Assembly: GCF_007859315.1 (NCBI RefSeq)
Contig: NZ_VOHA01000036.1
Coordinates: 1-53,965, forward strand
Source of the DNA: Reyranella sp. CPCC 100927
GTDB taxonomy: Bacteria > Pseudomonadota > Alphaproteobacteria > Reyranellales > Reyranellaceae
DNA length: 53,965 nucleotides
Direction: 5' to 3'
The notes under the pieces are model-generated. The model was not told the DNA's origin and ran no database searches. It worked only from the letters and a program-made list of their open reading frames with translations. The position numbers were made by a program, and so were the translations under genes. Positions 33,775 to 41,328 of the stretch are shown here, one piece after another. Numbering within the stretch: position 1 is the first letter of the stretch; each line of letters starts with the position of its first letter.

Positions 33775-34770
33775 ATGCGCTCTATTCGCCGTCGTCCGTT
33801 CATCGCCGGCGCTGCGGCGCTGGCCGGTTCCGGGCTCGTTGCGGCGCCGTCCGTCGGCCAGGGGCAGGGGGCCTGGCCCGCCAAGCCGATCACCATCGTG
33901 GTGAATTTCGCACCCGGCGGTCTCACCGACGGGATCGCCCGCGTGTTCGGCGAATACGCGTCCAAGAAACTGAGCCAGCAGATCATCATCGACAACAAGC
34001 CGGGCGCCGGCGGCAACATCGGCGCGGCCCTGGTGTCGCGCGCCGCGCCGGATGGCTACACGTTCCTGCATACCGTGTCAGGGACGCTGGTGCAGAACCG
34101 CGTACTCTACAGCAACCTCGGCTTTGATCCCGATAAGGATTTCGTGCCGGTGTCCGCCACGTCGTCAGGCGAACTGCCGGTGGCCGTGCACAAGTCGCTG
34201 CCGGTCAAGACGGTTGCCGAACTGATCGACTACGCCCGCAAGAACAAGGTCAGCTTCGGTTCGTGGGCGCCAGGGTCCGGTGCCCACATCGTGTGCGCCA
34301 AGTTGAATGAACTCTACGGCATCAAGATGGAGATCGTGCACTATCGCGGCGAAGGCCCGATGTGGCAGGACATGGGTTCCGGATCACTGCAGGCGGCCAT
34401 GGGTAGCTACCAGGCACTGCGGCCGCTGCTGACCAACGGCACGATCCGGCTGATCGCGCTGCCGGCACCGCGCCGCAACACCAAGTTCCCGGATCTGCCA
34501 ACAATGGCCGAGCAGGGCTTCACGCACGACGCCTTCAACCTGTTCGGCTGGCTTGGCCTCTTTGCGCCGACCGGAACATCCCTGGAGATCGTCAAGCGGC
34601 TGTCGGCCTTGTGGGTCGAAGCGGCCGACTCGGAGGGCGGCCGCAAGATGTACGATACCTTCGGCCTTCACGAAAAGCCGCTCACCCACGAGGCGATGGC
34701 GGCCGACTACGAGCGGCTCAAGGCCCGCATGATCCCGTTGGTGCGCGACCTGGGCGTGAAGCTGGAGTGA
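33775..34770 (+). CDS. Bug/TctC-family periplasmic substrate-binding protein
   Basis: 331 residues from ATG 33775 (GGGAGGACAGG upstream). Export signal MRSIRRRPFIAGAAALAGSGLVAAPSVGQ with a twin-Arg, possibly Tat. Signatures: PITIVVNFAPGGLTDGIARVF, IIDNKPGAGGNIGAALVSRAAPDGYTFL, VSFGSWAPGSGAHIVCAKLNE, VHYRGEGPMWQDMGSGSLQAAMGSYQA, TMAEQGFTHDAFNLFGWLGL. Carboxylate-type solute receptor; TctA/B are absent nearby. It is only distantly like the 20189 receptor, so the two probably bind different compounds. It diverges from the ATP-grasp operon. Confidence 0.93.
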   Translation: MRSIRRRPFIAGAAALAGSGLVAAPSVGQGQGAWPAKPITIVVNFAPGGLTDGIARVFGEYASKKLSQQIIIDNKPGAGGNIGAALVSRAAPDGYTFLHTVSGTLVQNRVLYSNLGFDPDKDFVPVSATSSGELPVAVHKSLPVKTVAELIDYARKNKVSFGSWAPGSGAHIVCAKLNELYGIKMEIVHYRGEGPMWQDMGSGSLQAAMGSYQALRPLLTNGTIRLIALPAPRRNTKFPDLPTMAEQGFTHDAFNLFGWLGLFAPTGTSLEIVKRLSALWVEAADSEGGRKMYDTFGLHEKPLTHEAMAADYERLKARMIPLVRDLGVKLE

Positions 34771-34782
34771 GGCGCGTCCCGC

Positions 34783-35631
34783 CTACGCCGCTTGCGGCGG
34801 ACAGGCCGGCATGTCGCGCAGGAACTTGTAGCGGCCGTGGCCCTTGATCGCGGCGAGATCGAATTCGACCAGGCCCGGCGGCCGCAGAAGGTCGACGACC
34901 GGTTCCGGCCCGGCGAAGTCGATAGCGAGCATGCCCGGCCGTGGATCGCCGCCCAGCGGATGGTTGGTCATGAAGGCGGTCGACGGGGCCCACACGTGCC
35001 GCAAGCCATCGACGGTACGGTCGCGGTACTGATGCAGATGGCCGCTGACGACCATCGAGACATCCGCAGTGCGGAGTTTCTCCATCAGGGCCTGCCGCGG
35101 CGGCAGATTGAGGCTGCCGGCGGTCGGCTCGACCTCATCTGCCGACTCGAGGAACAGCGGCTTGTGCAGGAAGAGTGCGATGCGCCGTCCTGCCGCGCTG
35201 GCAAAAGCCGTGTCGAGCCATGCATCCTGGACGGCCTCGGCGGCCAGGCCGGAGCCGAACAGCTGGGCGTTCACACCGACCAGGCGCCATGCATCGAGAT
35301 CGAGCGACCAGCAGTCCGTGCCGAAGGCCGCGTTCCAGCGCGACAGTCGCGGCTCATCGATGAGCTGCTCGGCGTCCTGTCCGGGCGGTTCGTCGCCCAC
35401 GTCATGGTTGCCCGGCAGTGCCAGGGTATGCGGCGCCAGCCGCCGCAACGCCGCAGCGGCGAATGCGATCTCGCCGTCGCTGTCGGGACCGTTGATGCAG
35501 AGGTCGCCAGTGACGATGACGGCCGCGGGCGCCATCGCGTTCGCTGCGTCCCGAGCCAGAGCCCAGTTGTCCCAGAAGAAGCCGTGGGTCGGTGACAGGT
35601 GCAGGTCCGACAGAACCAGAATCCGGGTCAT
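34783..35631 (-). CDS. Calcineurin-like metallophosphoesterase
   Basis: 282 residues. Full metallophosphoesterase motif set: MTRILVLSDLHLSPTHG (D-x-H), VIVTGDLCINGP (G-D), LALPGNHDVGD (G-N-H-D), FLHKPLF (His) and VVSGHLHQY (G-H-x-H). These bind the two-metal centre. No signal peptide, so probably cytosolic. Start at ATG 35631 follows the family start; ATG 35646 would add five residues. It converges with the Bug receptor gene (12 bases between stops) and diverges from the reductase gene. A phosphodiester or nucleotide substrate is expected, but identity cannot be determined. Confidence 0.9.
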   Translation of the reverse strand: MTRILVLSDLHLSPTHGFFWDNWALARDAANAMAPAAVIVTGDLCINGPDSDGEIAFAAAALRRLAPHTLALPGNHDVGDEPPGQDAEQLIDEPRLSRWNAAFGTDCWSLDLDAWRLVGVNAQLFGSGLAAEAVQDAWLDTAFASAAGRRIALFLHKPLFLESADEVEPTAGSLNLPPRQALMEKLRTADVSMVVSGHLHQYRDRTVDGLRHVWAPSTAFMTNHPLGGDPRPGMLAIDFAGPEPVVDLLRPPGLVEFDLAAIKGHGRYKFLRDMPACPPQAA

Positions 35632-35758
35632 GTGCGTGATCCTCAAGCAGTCGTCGCCCGATGCAAAGAGTGTCTATGGCGCCGAGGTGACAATCGAATA
35701 ACCTCGCCATGACACTTCAACGACGCGCTGGGCGTGACGCCGGCAAGTGGAGGACAGA

Positions 35759-36748
35759 ATGAAGCGTGTATTGCTTGATAGCTACGGCGTGCCGGAGCAG
35801 GTCGCGCGCTGCGCCGAGGTGCCCGATGTGGGAGCGCCGGGGCCGGGCGAGGTGGTGTTCGACGTGCTGCTGTTTCCCATCAACCCGGCCGATGTCTGGT
35901 TCTGCAAGGGCAGCTATCGATTGAAACCGCCGCTGCCGTCGACGCCCGGGGCCGAATGCATCGGGCGGGTGACGGCGGTCGGTGCCGGCGTTTCGCATGT
36001 CAAGGCCGGCGACCTGGTCATCAATCTGCAGCGCGAAAACTGGGCCCAGAAGCGCCGGGTGAGCGGCGACGACGTCATCGCCGTGCCAGCCGGACTCGAT
36101 CTGAAGCAGGCCGCCATGCTGCGCATCAATCCGCCGACGGCACTTCTGATGCTGACGGACCTGGCGACCCTGAAGCCGGGCGACTGGGTGGCACAAAACG
36201 TCGCCAACTCGGCGGTGGGCCGCTTGGTGATCCCGCTCGCCAAGGCGCGTGGATTGCGAACCGTGAACATCGTACGCCGCGAGTCGCTGCTCGCCGACCT
36301 CAAGGCGTTGGGTGCCGATGCCTGTGTCGTCGATGGCCCGGACCTCGCCGAGCGTGTGGCGGCGGCAACCGGCGGTGCGCCGGTGCGGCTGGGGCTCGAT
36401 GCGGTATCCGGCGCCGCGACGGCGCGGCTGGCTGCCTGCGTCGCCGATGGCGGCGTGGTCTGCAATTACGGCGCCATGAGCGGCGAGGATCCCACAGTGG
36501 GGCGCGGCGAGTTGATCTATCGCGGATTGACGCTCACCGGCTTCATGCTGGGCCGCTTCATGGCCAAGCGCAGCCTGGCCCAAATCCGCGACATCTACGC
36601 CGATCTCGGCCGCCAGCTGATGGATGGCAAGCTCGCGGCGCCGGTCGAGAAGATCTATGCCATCGACGACATCAAGGCCGCCCTGAAACGGGCCCAGGAA
36701 GGCGAGCGGTCCGGCAAGATCCTGGTGGCGCCCAACGGTCCGATCTGA
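35759..36748 (+). CDS. Zinc-independent MDR family oxidoreductase (2-enoyl-thioester reductase-like)
   Basis: 329 residues from ATG 35759 (GGAGGACAG upstream). Medium-chain dehydrogenase/reductase fold: GroES-like half (PGPGEVVFDVLLFPINPADVWFCKGSY; PGAECIGRVTAVGAGVSHVKAGD) and Rossmann half. The segment RINPPTALLMLTDLATLKPGDWVAQNVANSAVGRLVI closely resembles mitochondrial-type enoyl-thioester reductases, which reduce 2-enoyl-CoA/ACP with NADPH. No zinc-binding Cys set is seen. Also possible: quinone reductase-like. Ends KILVAPNGPI, six bases before the convergent LuxR1 stop. Confidence 0.88.
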   Translation: MKRVLLDSYGVPEQVARCAEVPDVGAPGPGEVVFDVLLFPINPADVWFCKGSYRLKPPLPSTPGAECIGRVTAVGAGVSHVKAGDLVINLQRENWAQKRRVSGDDVIAVPAGLDLKQAAMLRINPPTALLMLTDLATLKPGDWVAQNVANSAVGRLVIPLAKARGLRTVNIVRRESLLADLKALGADACVVDGPDLAERVAAATGGAPVRLGLDAVSGAATARLAACVADGGVVCNYGAMSGEDPTVGRGELIYRGLTLTGFMLGRFMAKRSLAQIRDIYADLGRQLMDGKLAAPVEKIYAIDDIKAALKRAQEGERSGKILVAPNGPI

Positions 36749-36753
36749 GCGAC

Positions 36754-37893
36754 CTAGATCGGCCGCGAGTGGCCGCCGGCCAATCCGCGGATGGCGGCCA
36801 GCATGCCGGCGAGTTCAACCTGGCCGGCTGCGCCCGTCTTGGCAAAGACGCGGCGCAGATGGGTCTTGACGGTATTGGACGACAGGCTGAGACGGGCCGC
36901 GGTCTCGCCCACCGAGCGGCCGCGCGCCGTGAGCAGCGCGACGCGCGCCTCGGCTGGGGTGAGACCGTAGGCACTGATGATCCAATCCAGCGGAACTTCC
37001 GCCGCGGCCGCCGGATCGAACACGAAGATCATCGTCTGTGCGTCGCGCATGTGCGGTTCGGCGAACAGGCTGATGTCGGGACCGTGCACCGGCGACACGA
37101 CGATCGTCACCAGACGCCCGTCGGCCGGATGCGGCAGGCCCATGGTCGCCGTCGGCGTGCCGTGGCGGGCCCCCTGGATCAGGGCGTCGAACTGGTGGGC
37201 GTGCGGCGCCGATGCGCACAGCAGGGTGCGATCCTGCATGCGCAGAGGGCCGCCCGCGGACATCATGGCGTGGGCGGCCGCATTGGCGAACAGGACAGCA
37301 TCCGTCGCGTCGAGCAGGACGACGCCGCCCGTGAACTGATCCAGGACACGGCTTTCTGCCCGTCGCAGTGCGCGATAGCCGTCGATCCGGAATCCCAGAC
37401 GCAGCGAGCGGGACATATGCGGCGCCAGGCGGGCGAGCAGATGGTAGTCCGCCTCTCCGAATCGTCCCCGGTCTTCGTTCCGTTGCAGGCGGAAGGCGGC
37501 GATGAGTGTCCGCGTCGCCGCAATCGGGACCACGACGTCATGGGCCGCCTGTTCCTGTGAAGACCGCCCCTCGTCAAGGAAGCCGGCGGATGTGAAGAGC
37601 TCATAAGGGACCGCAGCGTCGGAAAAGGCCACGGCGCCGGTTGCCGGGTGCGCACCCGTGCGCGTCCAGGGGCTGAGCGGTGACATCCCAGCCTCGACCG
37701 CGTCCGTGCCGTCCAGTGGCCGGGTCGCGATGCAGATCATGTTGAAACCAGACGACCGCGCGTGCAGGACACCGTGGTCGCTGCCGGTCATGTCCACGAG
37801 CCGCAGCAGCGTGGCGATCCAGAGGTTGCCGTCGGTGGCGGCATCGTAGATCAGGTCCAGCAGGGCCGGTGGCGGGTCATTCGGTGGGCCCAT
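36754..37893 (-). CDS. LuxR-type transcriptional regulator, paralog 1
   Basis: 379 residues. The N-terminal segment PALLDLIYDAATDGNLW is shared with the next two regulators; a PAS-like middle (VLDQFTGGVVLLDATDAVLFANAAAHAMM) and a C-terminal LuxR helix-turn-helix (about 315-370: LTPAEARVALLTARGRSVGETAARLSLSSNTVKTHLRRVFAKTG) follow. It lacks an acyl-homoserine-lactone domain and a receiver, so the ligand is unknown and may be sensed by the PAS-like region. ATG 37893 is followed by MGPPNDPPPALLDL. The stop converges with the reductase gene; 22 bases separate its start from paralog 2's stop, so the two may be co-transcribed. Confidence 0.9.
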   Translation of the reverse strand: MGPPNDPPPALLDLIYDAATDGNLWIATLLRLVDMTGSDHGVLHARSSGFNMICIATRPLDGTDAVEAGMSPLSPWTRTGAHPATGAVAFSDAAVPYELFTSAGFLDEGRSSQEQAAHDVVVPIAATRTLIAAFRLQRNEDRGRFGEADYHLLARLAPHMSRSLRLGFRIDGYRALRRAESRVLDQFTGGVVLLDATDAVLFANAAAHAMMSAGGPLRMQDRTLLCASAPHAHQFDALIQGARHGTPTATMGLPHPADGRLVTIVVSPVHGPDISLFAEPHMRDAQTMIFVFDPAAAAEVPLDWIISAYGLTPAEARVALLTARGRSVGETAARLSLSSNTVKTHLRRVFAKTGAAGQVELAGMLAAIRGLAGGHSRPI

Positions 37894-37915
37894 CGCAGCG
37901 CTCGCGGATGGATCG

Positions 37916-39052
37916 CTAGGCCGACAGCGCCATGCCGAGCGATGCGATCAGCTCTGACAATTTTCCTTGCCCGCTGACGCCGGTCTTCGCGAAGACACGG
38001 GCGAGATGCGATTTGACCGTGTTGGGCGACAGGTTGAGGCGCTGCGCGGCATGGAAAGCGCCGCCATAGGATGCCGTGGCGACAGCCACGTCGGCTTCCG
38101 CCGGAGTCATCCGGTAGGTGTCCATCAGCCAGGACGCGGGGACCGCCATCTTGGCGACAGGATCCGAGATGAACAGGATCACCGCGGCATCCTTCATGTG
38201 GGCGTCGGCAAAGCGCCCCAGATCCTCGCCCCGCACCGACGAGGCCAGAACCGTGACCACGCGGCCGTCATCCGGGCAGGGGACGCCGATGGCCGTCATC
38301 GGCACGTGGTGCAATGTCGCCTGCACGAGGTGGTCAAGTCGACGGGTGTGCGACGGGGAACTGTGCGCCACGCGTCCGCCTCCCAGTCGCAACGGTTTAT
38401 CCTCGCCGTCGAGCGCGCGGGCGGCAGCGTTGCTGTAGACAATGCGGGCCTGACGGTCGAGCAGGACGATGCCGACCGCCAGCCTGTCGAGCGTTCGGTA
38501 CTCGCCGTTGCGCAGTGCCCGATAAGCCTCGATGCGGAAGCCCAGCCGCACCGAGCGACGCAGGTGCGGGAACAGGGCCTCGATCAGGCGAAGCTCGCGG
38601 TTGTCGTACGGACCCTGGCGCGGCCCTCGGTTCATGCTCAGGCCGGCACCGAGGCCGGGGTTCGGCGTCAGCGACAGGCCGATCATGGCGCTATGTCCCA
38701 GGCCCTGGGGCCGCAGCACCTCGTCATAGAAGGCGGTGCGTCGCAGATCCGCCAGCGGCAGGATCTGGTCCGACGGGATGGCGCGGCCGACCGGGTTGTT
38801 GGACCACATGTAATGTGTCCACGGATTGAGCACATGCCGTTCCTTGAGGGCGCGGACAGCGGCGGCGTCACCGCCGTAGTTGTGCTCGAAATAAATGGTG
38901 TGCGTCGTGTCCGACTGGAACAGCAGAACCCCGGCGGCACTGTTGGTCAGGCCGGCGACCTCGCGAAAGATCGAGGGCCACAGCCGGCTGTCGGCTGCGG
39001 CGTCATAGATCAGGTCCAGCAGCGCCTCAGGGGGATCGTGCTCGATGCGCAT
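37916..39052 (-). CDS. LuxR-type transcriptional regulator, paralog 2
   Basis: 378 residues from ATG 39052, which has GGGGAGGCACG upstream; the upstream frame start adds 30 unrelated residues. EALLDLIYDAAADSRLWPSIFREVAGLT at the N-terminus, a middle PAS-like region (YRTLDRLAVGIVLLDRQARIVYSNAAARALDG) and the LuxR HTH (MTPAEADVAVATASYGGAFHAAQRLNLSPNTVKSHLARVFAKTGVSGQGKLSELIAS). Close sequence relation to paralogs 1 and 3 points to local duplication. Divergent from paralog 3 across a region with two identical palindromes, so self- or cross-regulation is plausible. Confidence 0.92.
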   Translation of the reverse strand: MRIEHDPPEALLDLIYDAAADSRLWPSIFREVAGLTNSAAGVLLFQSDTTHTIYFEHNYGGDAAAVRALKERHVLNPWTHYMWSNNPVGRAIPSDQILPLADLRRTAFYDEVLRPQGLGHSAMIGLSLTPNPGLGAGLSMNRGPRQGPYDNRELRLIEALFPHLRRSVRLGFRIEAYRALRNGEYRTLDRLAVGIVLLDRQARIVYSNAAARALDGEDKPLRLGGGRVAHSSPSHTRRLDHLVQATLHHVPMTAIGVPCPDDGRVVTVLASSVRGEDLGRFADAHMKDAAVILFISDPVAKMAVPASWLMDTYRMTPAEADVAVATASYGGAFHAAQRLNLSPNTVKSHLARVFAKTGVSGQGKLSELIASLGMALSA

Positions 39053-39138
39053 CCCGTGCCTCCCCGAACATGCCGATGCCCTGGTGCATGGCGGGTTTTG
39101 GTCATGACGTATTGTGGCGACGCCGATGCGGCAGTGCC

Positions 39139-39154
39139 TCACCCGATCGGGTGA
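39139..39154. promoter_or_regulatory. Perfect 16-bp palindrome, candidate LuxR operator 1
   Basis: TCACCCGATCGGGTGA, preceded by GCC. It lies in the divergent region between the LuxR paralog 2 and 3 genes, 87 bases from the start of the former and 140 from the latter. An identical copy is at 39237 (98 bases apart, about nine helical turns). Operator function is inferred from location and symmetry. Confidence 0.55.
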
Positions 39155-39236
39155 AAAATCGCCGTCGTTCAGTTCGCATCGACTGCACGCCGGCCGCGAA
39201 TGCGCGGCGGACCATCATCGCATGCGGCGGCGCGCC

Positions 39237-39252
39237 TCACCCGATCGGGTGA
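39237..39252. promoter_or_regulatory. Perfect 16-bp palindrome, candidate LuxR operator 2
   Basis: Second identical copy of TCACCCGATCGGGTGA, again preceded by GCC, 42 bases upstream of the ATG chosen for LuxR paralog 3. The same core with one base changed is found upstream of the TssA-like gene at 11413-11428. Confidence 0.55.
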
Positions 39253-39293
39253 TGTCTTGCGGCTCCAGCGCTGTCATCGTGGATCTCCCGCAC

Positions 39294-40469
39294 ATGCGAG
39301 GGGATATTTTGCGCGATAGCGATGAAATATCATCAGCCTTGCTGGACCGGATATACGACGCCGCCATGGATCCGCATCTGTGGGACTCGGCAATCCAGCA
39401 GATCGCGACACTGACTCACAGCAGCGGCGGCATCCTGATGGGGCAGTCGGGACTGCACGAGGCCCTCTACTTCACGCATCACACCAATGTCAGCGAGGAG
39501 TCCATCCGCCAACTCGGCAGCCGTCATGTCCTCAACCCGTGGACCCAGTACATGTGGACGACCAGTCCAGTCGGCGTCGCCGTGCCGACGGACCGTATCC
39601 TGCCGGCCGCTGACCTGCGTCGAACAGCCTTCTTCGACGAGGTCCTGCGGCCCAGCGATGTCAGTCATAGCCTCATGATCGGGCTGACGCAGAAAACGGA
39701 ATTCGGCGTCGGCGTCAGCCTGAACCGCCCCTTCCGTCAGGGTCCCTATGGTGAGGCCGAGCAGCGGTTGCTAACGGCCTTAGCGCCGCATCTGCGGCGG
39801 TCGGTTCAACTCGGGTTTCGCGTCGATGCCTACAAGGCCTTGCAGCACCAAGCCTATGAATCGTTGGATCGCCTCGCTATCGGTGTGATCCTGCTCGATC
39901 GTCGCGGCAAGATCGTTTTCGCCAACGCAGCAGCGCTGGCATTGGATGATGCGCGGGGGCCGTTGCGTCTGGGGCGGAGGAGCGTATCGCACACGTCATC
40001 GCTACATACCCGGCGTATCGAGGCATTGGTGCAAAAGAGCCTGCAGGGCACACCAATGGCGGCCATCAGCGTGCCGCGCTCCGACGACAGCTATCCCCTG
40101 ACCATCCTGGCCACCCCCATGCGCGGTCGGGATGTCGACCGGCTGGCCGCTGCCTCGTTGAAGGATGCCGCGGTGCTGCTGTTCATCGTGGATCCCGCCA
40201 GCAAAGTCGGCGTCTCGCCGCGGCTGTTGATGGAGGCGCATGGGCTGACCCACGCCGAGGCGAACGTCGCGGTCGCCATGTCGGCGCACGGCACCATCCC
40301 CGACACGGCGCGTGCGCTGGGTGTGTCGCCCAACACCGTCAAGACACATCTGCGAAACGTCTTCTCGAAGCTCGGGATCGGCCATCAGGCCGAGCTGGCG
40401 CGCCTGATAGGCTTGCTGCGCGTGGTCAATCAGCCGGCGCCGCCTGCATCGGCCGCAGTTCGACGTTGA
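39294..40469 (+). CDS. LuxR-type transcriptional regulator, paralog 3
   Basis: 391 residues from ATG 39294; the longer frame from 39114 would run through both palindromes and is rejected, although no strong ribosome site precedes 39294, so the start is uncertain. SALLDRIYDAAMDPHLWDSAIQQIATLT, the PAS-like part (YESLDRLAIGVILLDRRGKIVFANAAALALD) and the HTH (LTHAEANVAVAMSAHGTIPDTARALGVSPNTVKTHLRNVFSKLG) match the other two. Its 3' end overlaps the convergent transglutaminase gene (40426-41328) by 44 bases. Confidence 0.9.
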   Translation: MRGDILRDSDEISSALLDRIYDAAMDPHLWDSAIQQIATLTHSSGGILMGQSGLHEALYFTHHTNVSEESIRQLGSRHVLNPWTQYMWTTSPVGVAVPTDRILPAADLRRTAFFDEVLRPSDVSHSLMIGLTQKTEFGVGVSLNRPFRQGPYGEAEQRLLTALAPHLRRSVQLGFRVDAYKALQHQAYESLDRLAIGVILLDRRGKIVFANAAALALDDARGPLRLGRRSVSHTSSLHTRRIEALVQKSLQGTPMAAISVPRSDDSYPLTILATPMRGRDVDRLAAASLKDAAVLLFIVDPASKVGVSPRLLMEAHGLTHAEANVAVAMSAHGTIPDTARALGVSPNTVKTHLRNVFSKLGIGHQAELARLIGLLRVVNQPAPPASAAVRR

Positions 40470-41328
40470 CGCCGTAATGATGCGCACCGCCGCCCAGGAT
40501 CATGCCGCGGACGGGGCTGACGTCGGAGAAATCGCGACCCCAGGCGACGATCACATGCTCGTCGCGCGCGATCAGGTCGTTGGTCGGATCGAGGTGGACC
40601 CAGCCGGCTTCGGGGCCGCACCACACCGCGATCCAGGCATGGCTGGCGTCGGCACCGCGTAGCTCGGCGCCGCCGGCGCGCGGGTAGGTCCGGATGTAGC
40701 CCGAGACATAGCCGGCGGCGAGACCCAGGGCACGCAGCGCCGCGATCCCGACATGGGCGAAGTCCTGGCAGACTCCCAGCCGGCGGGCGAACACCTCGTC
40801 AAGGGGCGTCGAGACGTCGGTAGCGCCCGGTGTGTAGGTGAAGTCGGTTCGGATGCGGTGGATCAGATCCACGGCGCCGGCGAGGATCGGCCGCCCGGCC
40901 GGAAACGACGGCAGGGCATAGGCTGCAGCCTCGGGGCCGATCATGACCAGGGGCGAGGGATGTGTGAACTCGGCGGCTGTCACGGATGCGGGAAAGGCGC
41001 TCGCGAGCGTGGCGGCCACGGTCTCCCAGGGCGGCGTCGTGTCCGGATCAGGTGGTATCGGCAGTGCGACGTCGACATGCGAGCGCATCTCGATGATGAG
41101 CACGGTGTGGGCCTGGTCGATGCGAAACGAGTCGACCAGATTACCGAAGTGGTCCGTGTGCAGCGCGTGCGCGTTCGGTGGCGGATCAACCAGCAGGGTG
41201 CAGTCGGTGACAGCCTGACCGGGAAAGGCGCGCGGCCGCAGGTGCGCGATATGCTGCGCCAGATCGACCGTCGCGGCGTAGCGGTACGAAGTACGATGCG
41301 AGACGATGTAACGCATGGGCGAACTCAC
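40426..41328 (-). CDS. Transglutaminase-like protein, second set
   Basis: 300 residues, with N-terminal transglutaminase-associated domain (MRYIVSHRTSYRYAATVDLAQHIAHLRPR) and core with an intact triad: Cys in RLGVCQDFAHVGIAALRALGLAAGYVSGYI, His in DASHAWIAVWCGPEAGWVHLDPTND (also Asp). C-terminal RDFSDVSPVRGMILGGGAHHYGVNVEL is typical of the family. Its ATG overlaps the stop of the fused ATP-grasp/alpha-E gene by 4 bases (41325-41328), showing translational coupling. The intact His contrasts with Pro207 in the first set. Probable cytosolic peptidase or acyl-transferase acting with the ligase. Confidence 0.92.
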   Translation of the reverse strand: MSSPMRYIVSHRTSYRYAATVDLAQHIAHLRPRAFPGQAVTDCTLLVDPPPNAHALHTDHFGNLVDSFRIDQAHTVLIIEMRSHVDVALPIPPDPDTTPPWETVAATLASAFPASVTAAEFTHPSPLVMIGPEAAAYALPSFPAGRPILAGAVDLIHRIRTDFTYTPGATDVSTPLDEVFARRLGVCQDFAHVGIAALRALGLAAGYVSGYIRTYPRAGGAELRGADASHAWIAVWCGPEAGWVHLDPTNDLIARDEHVIVAWGRDFSDVSPVRGMILGGGAHHYGVNVELRPMQAAPAD

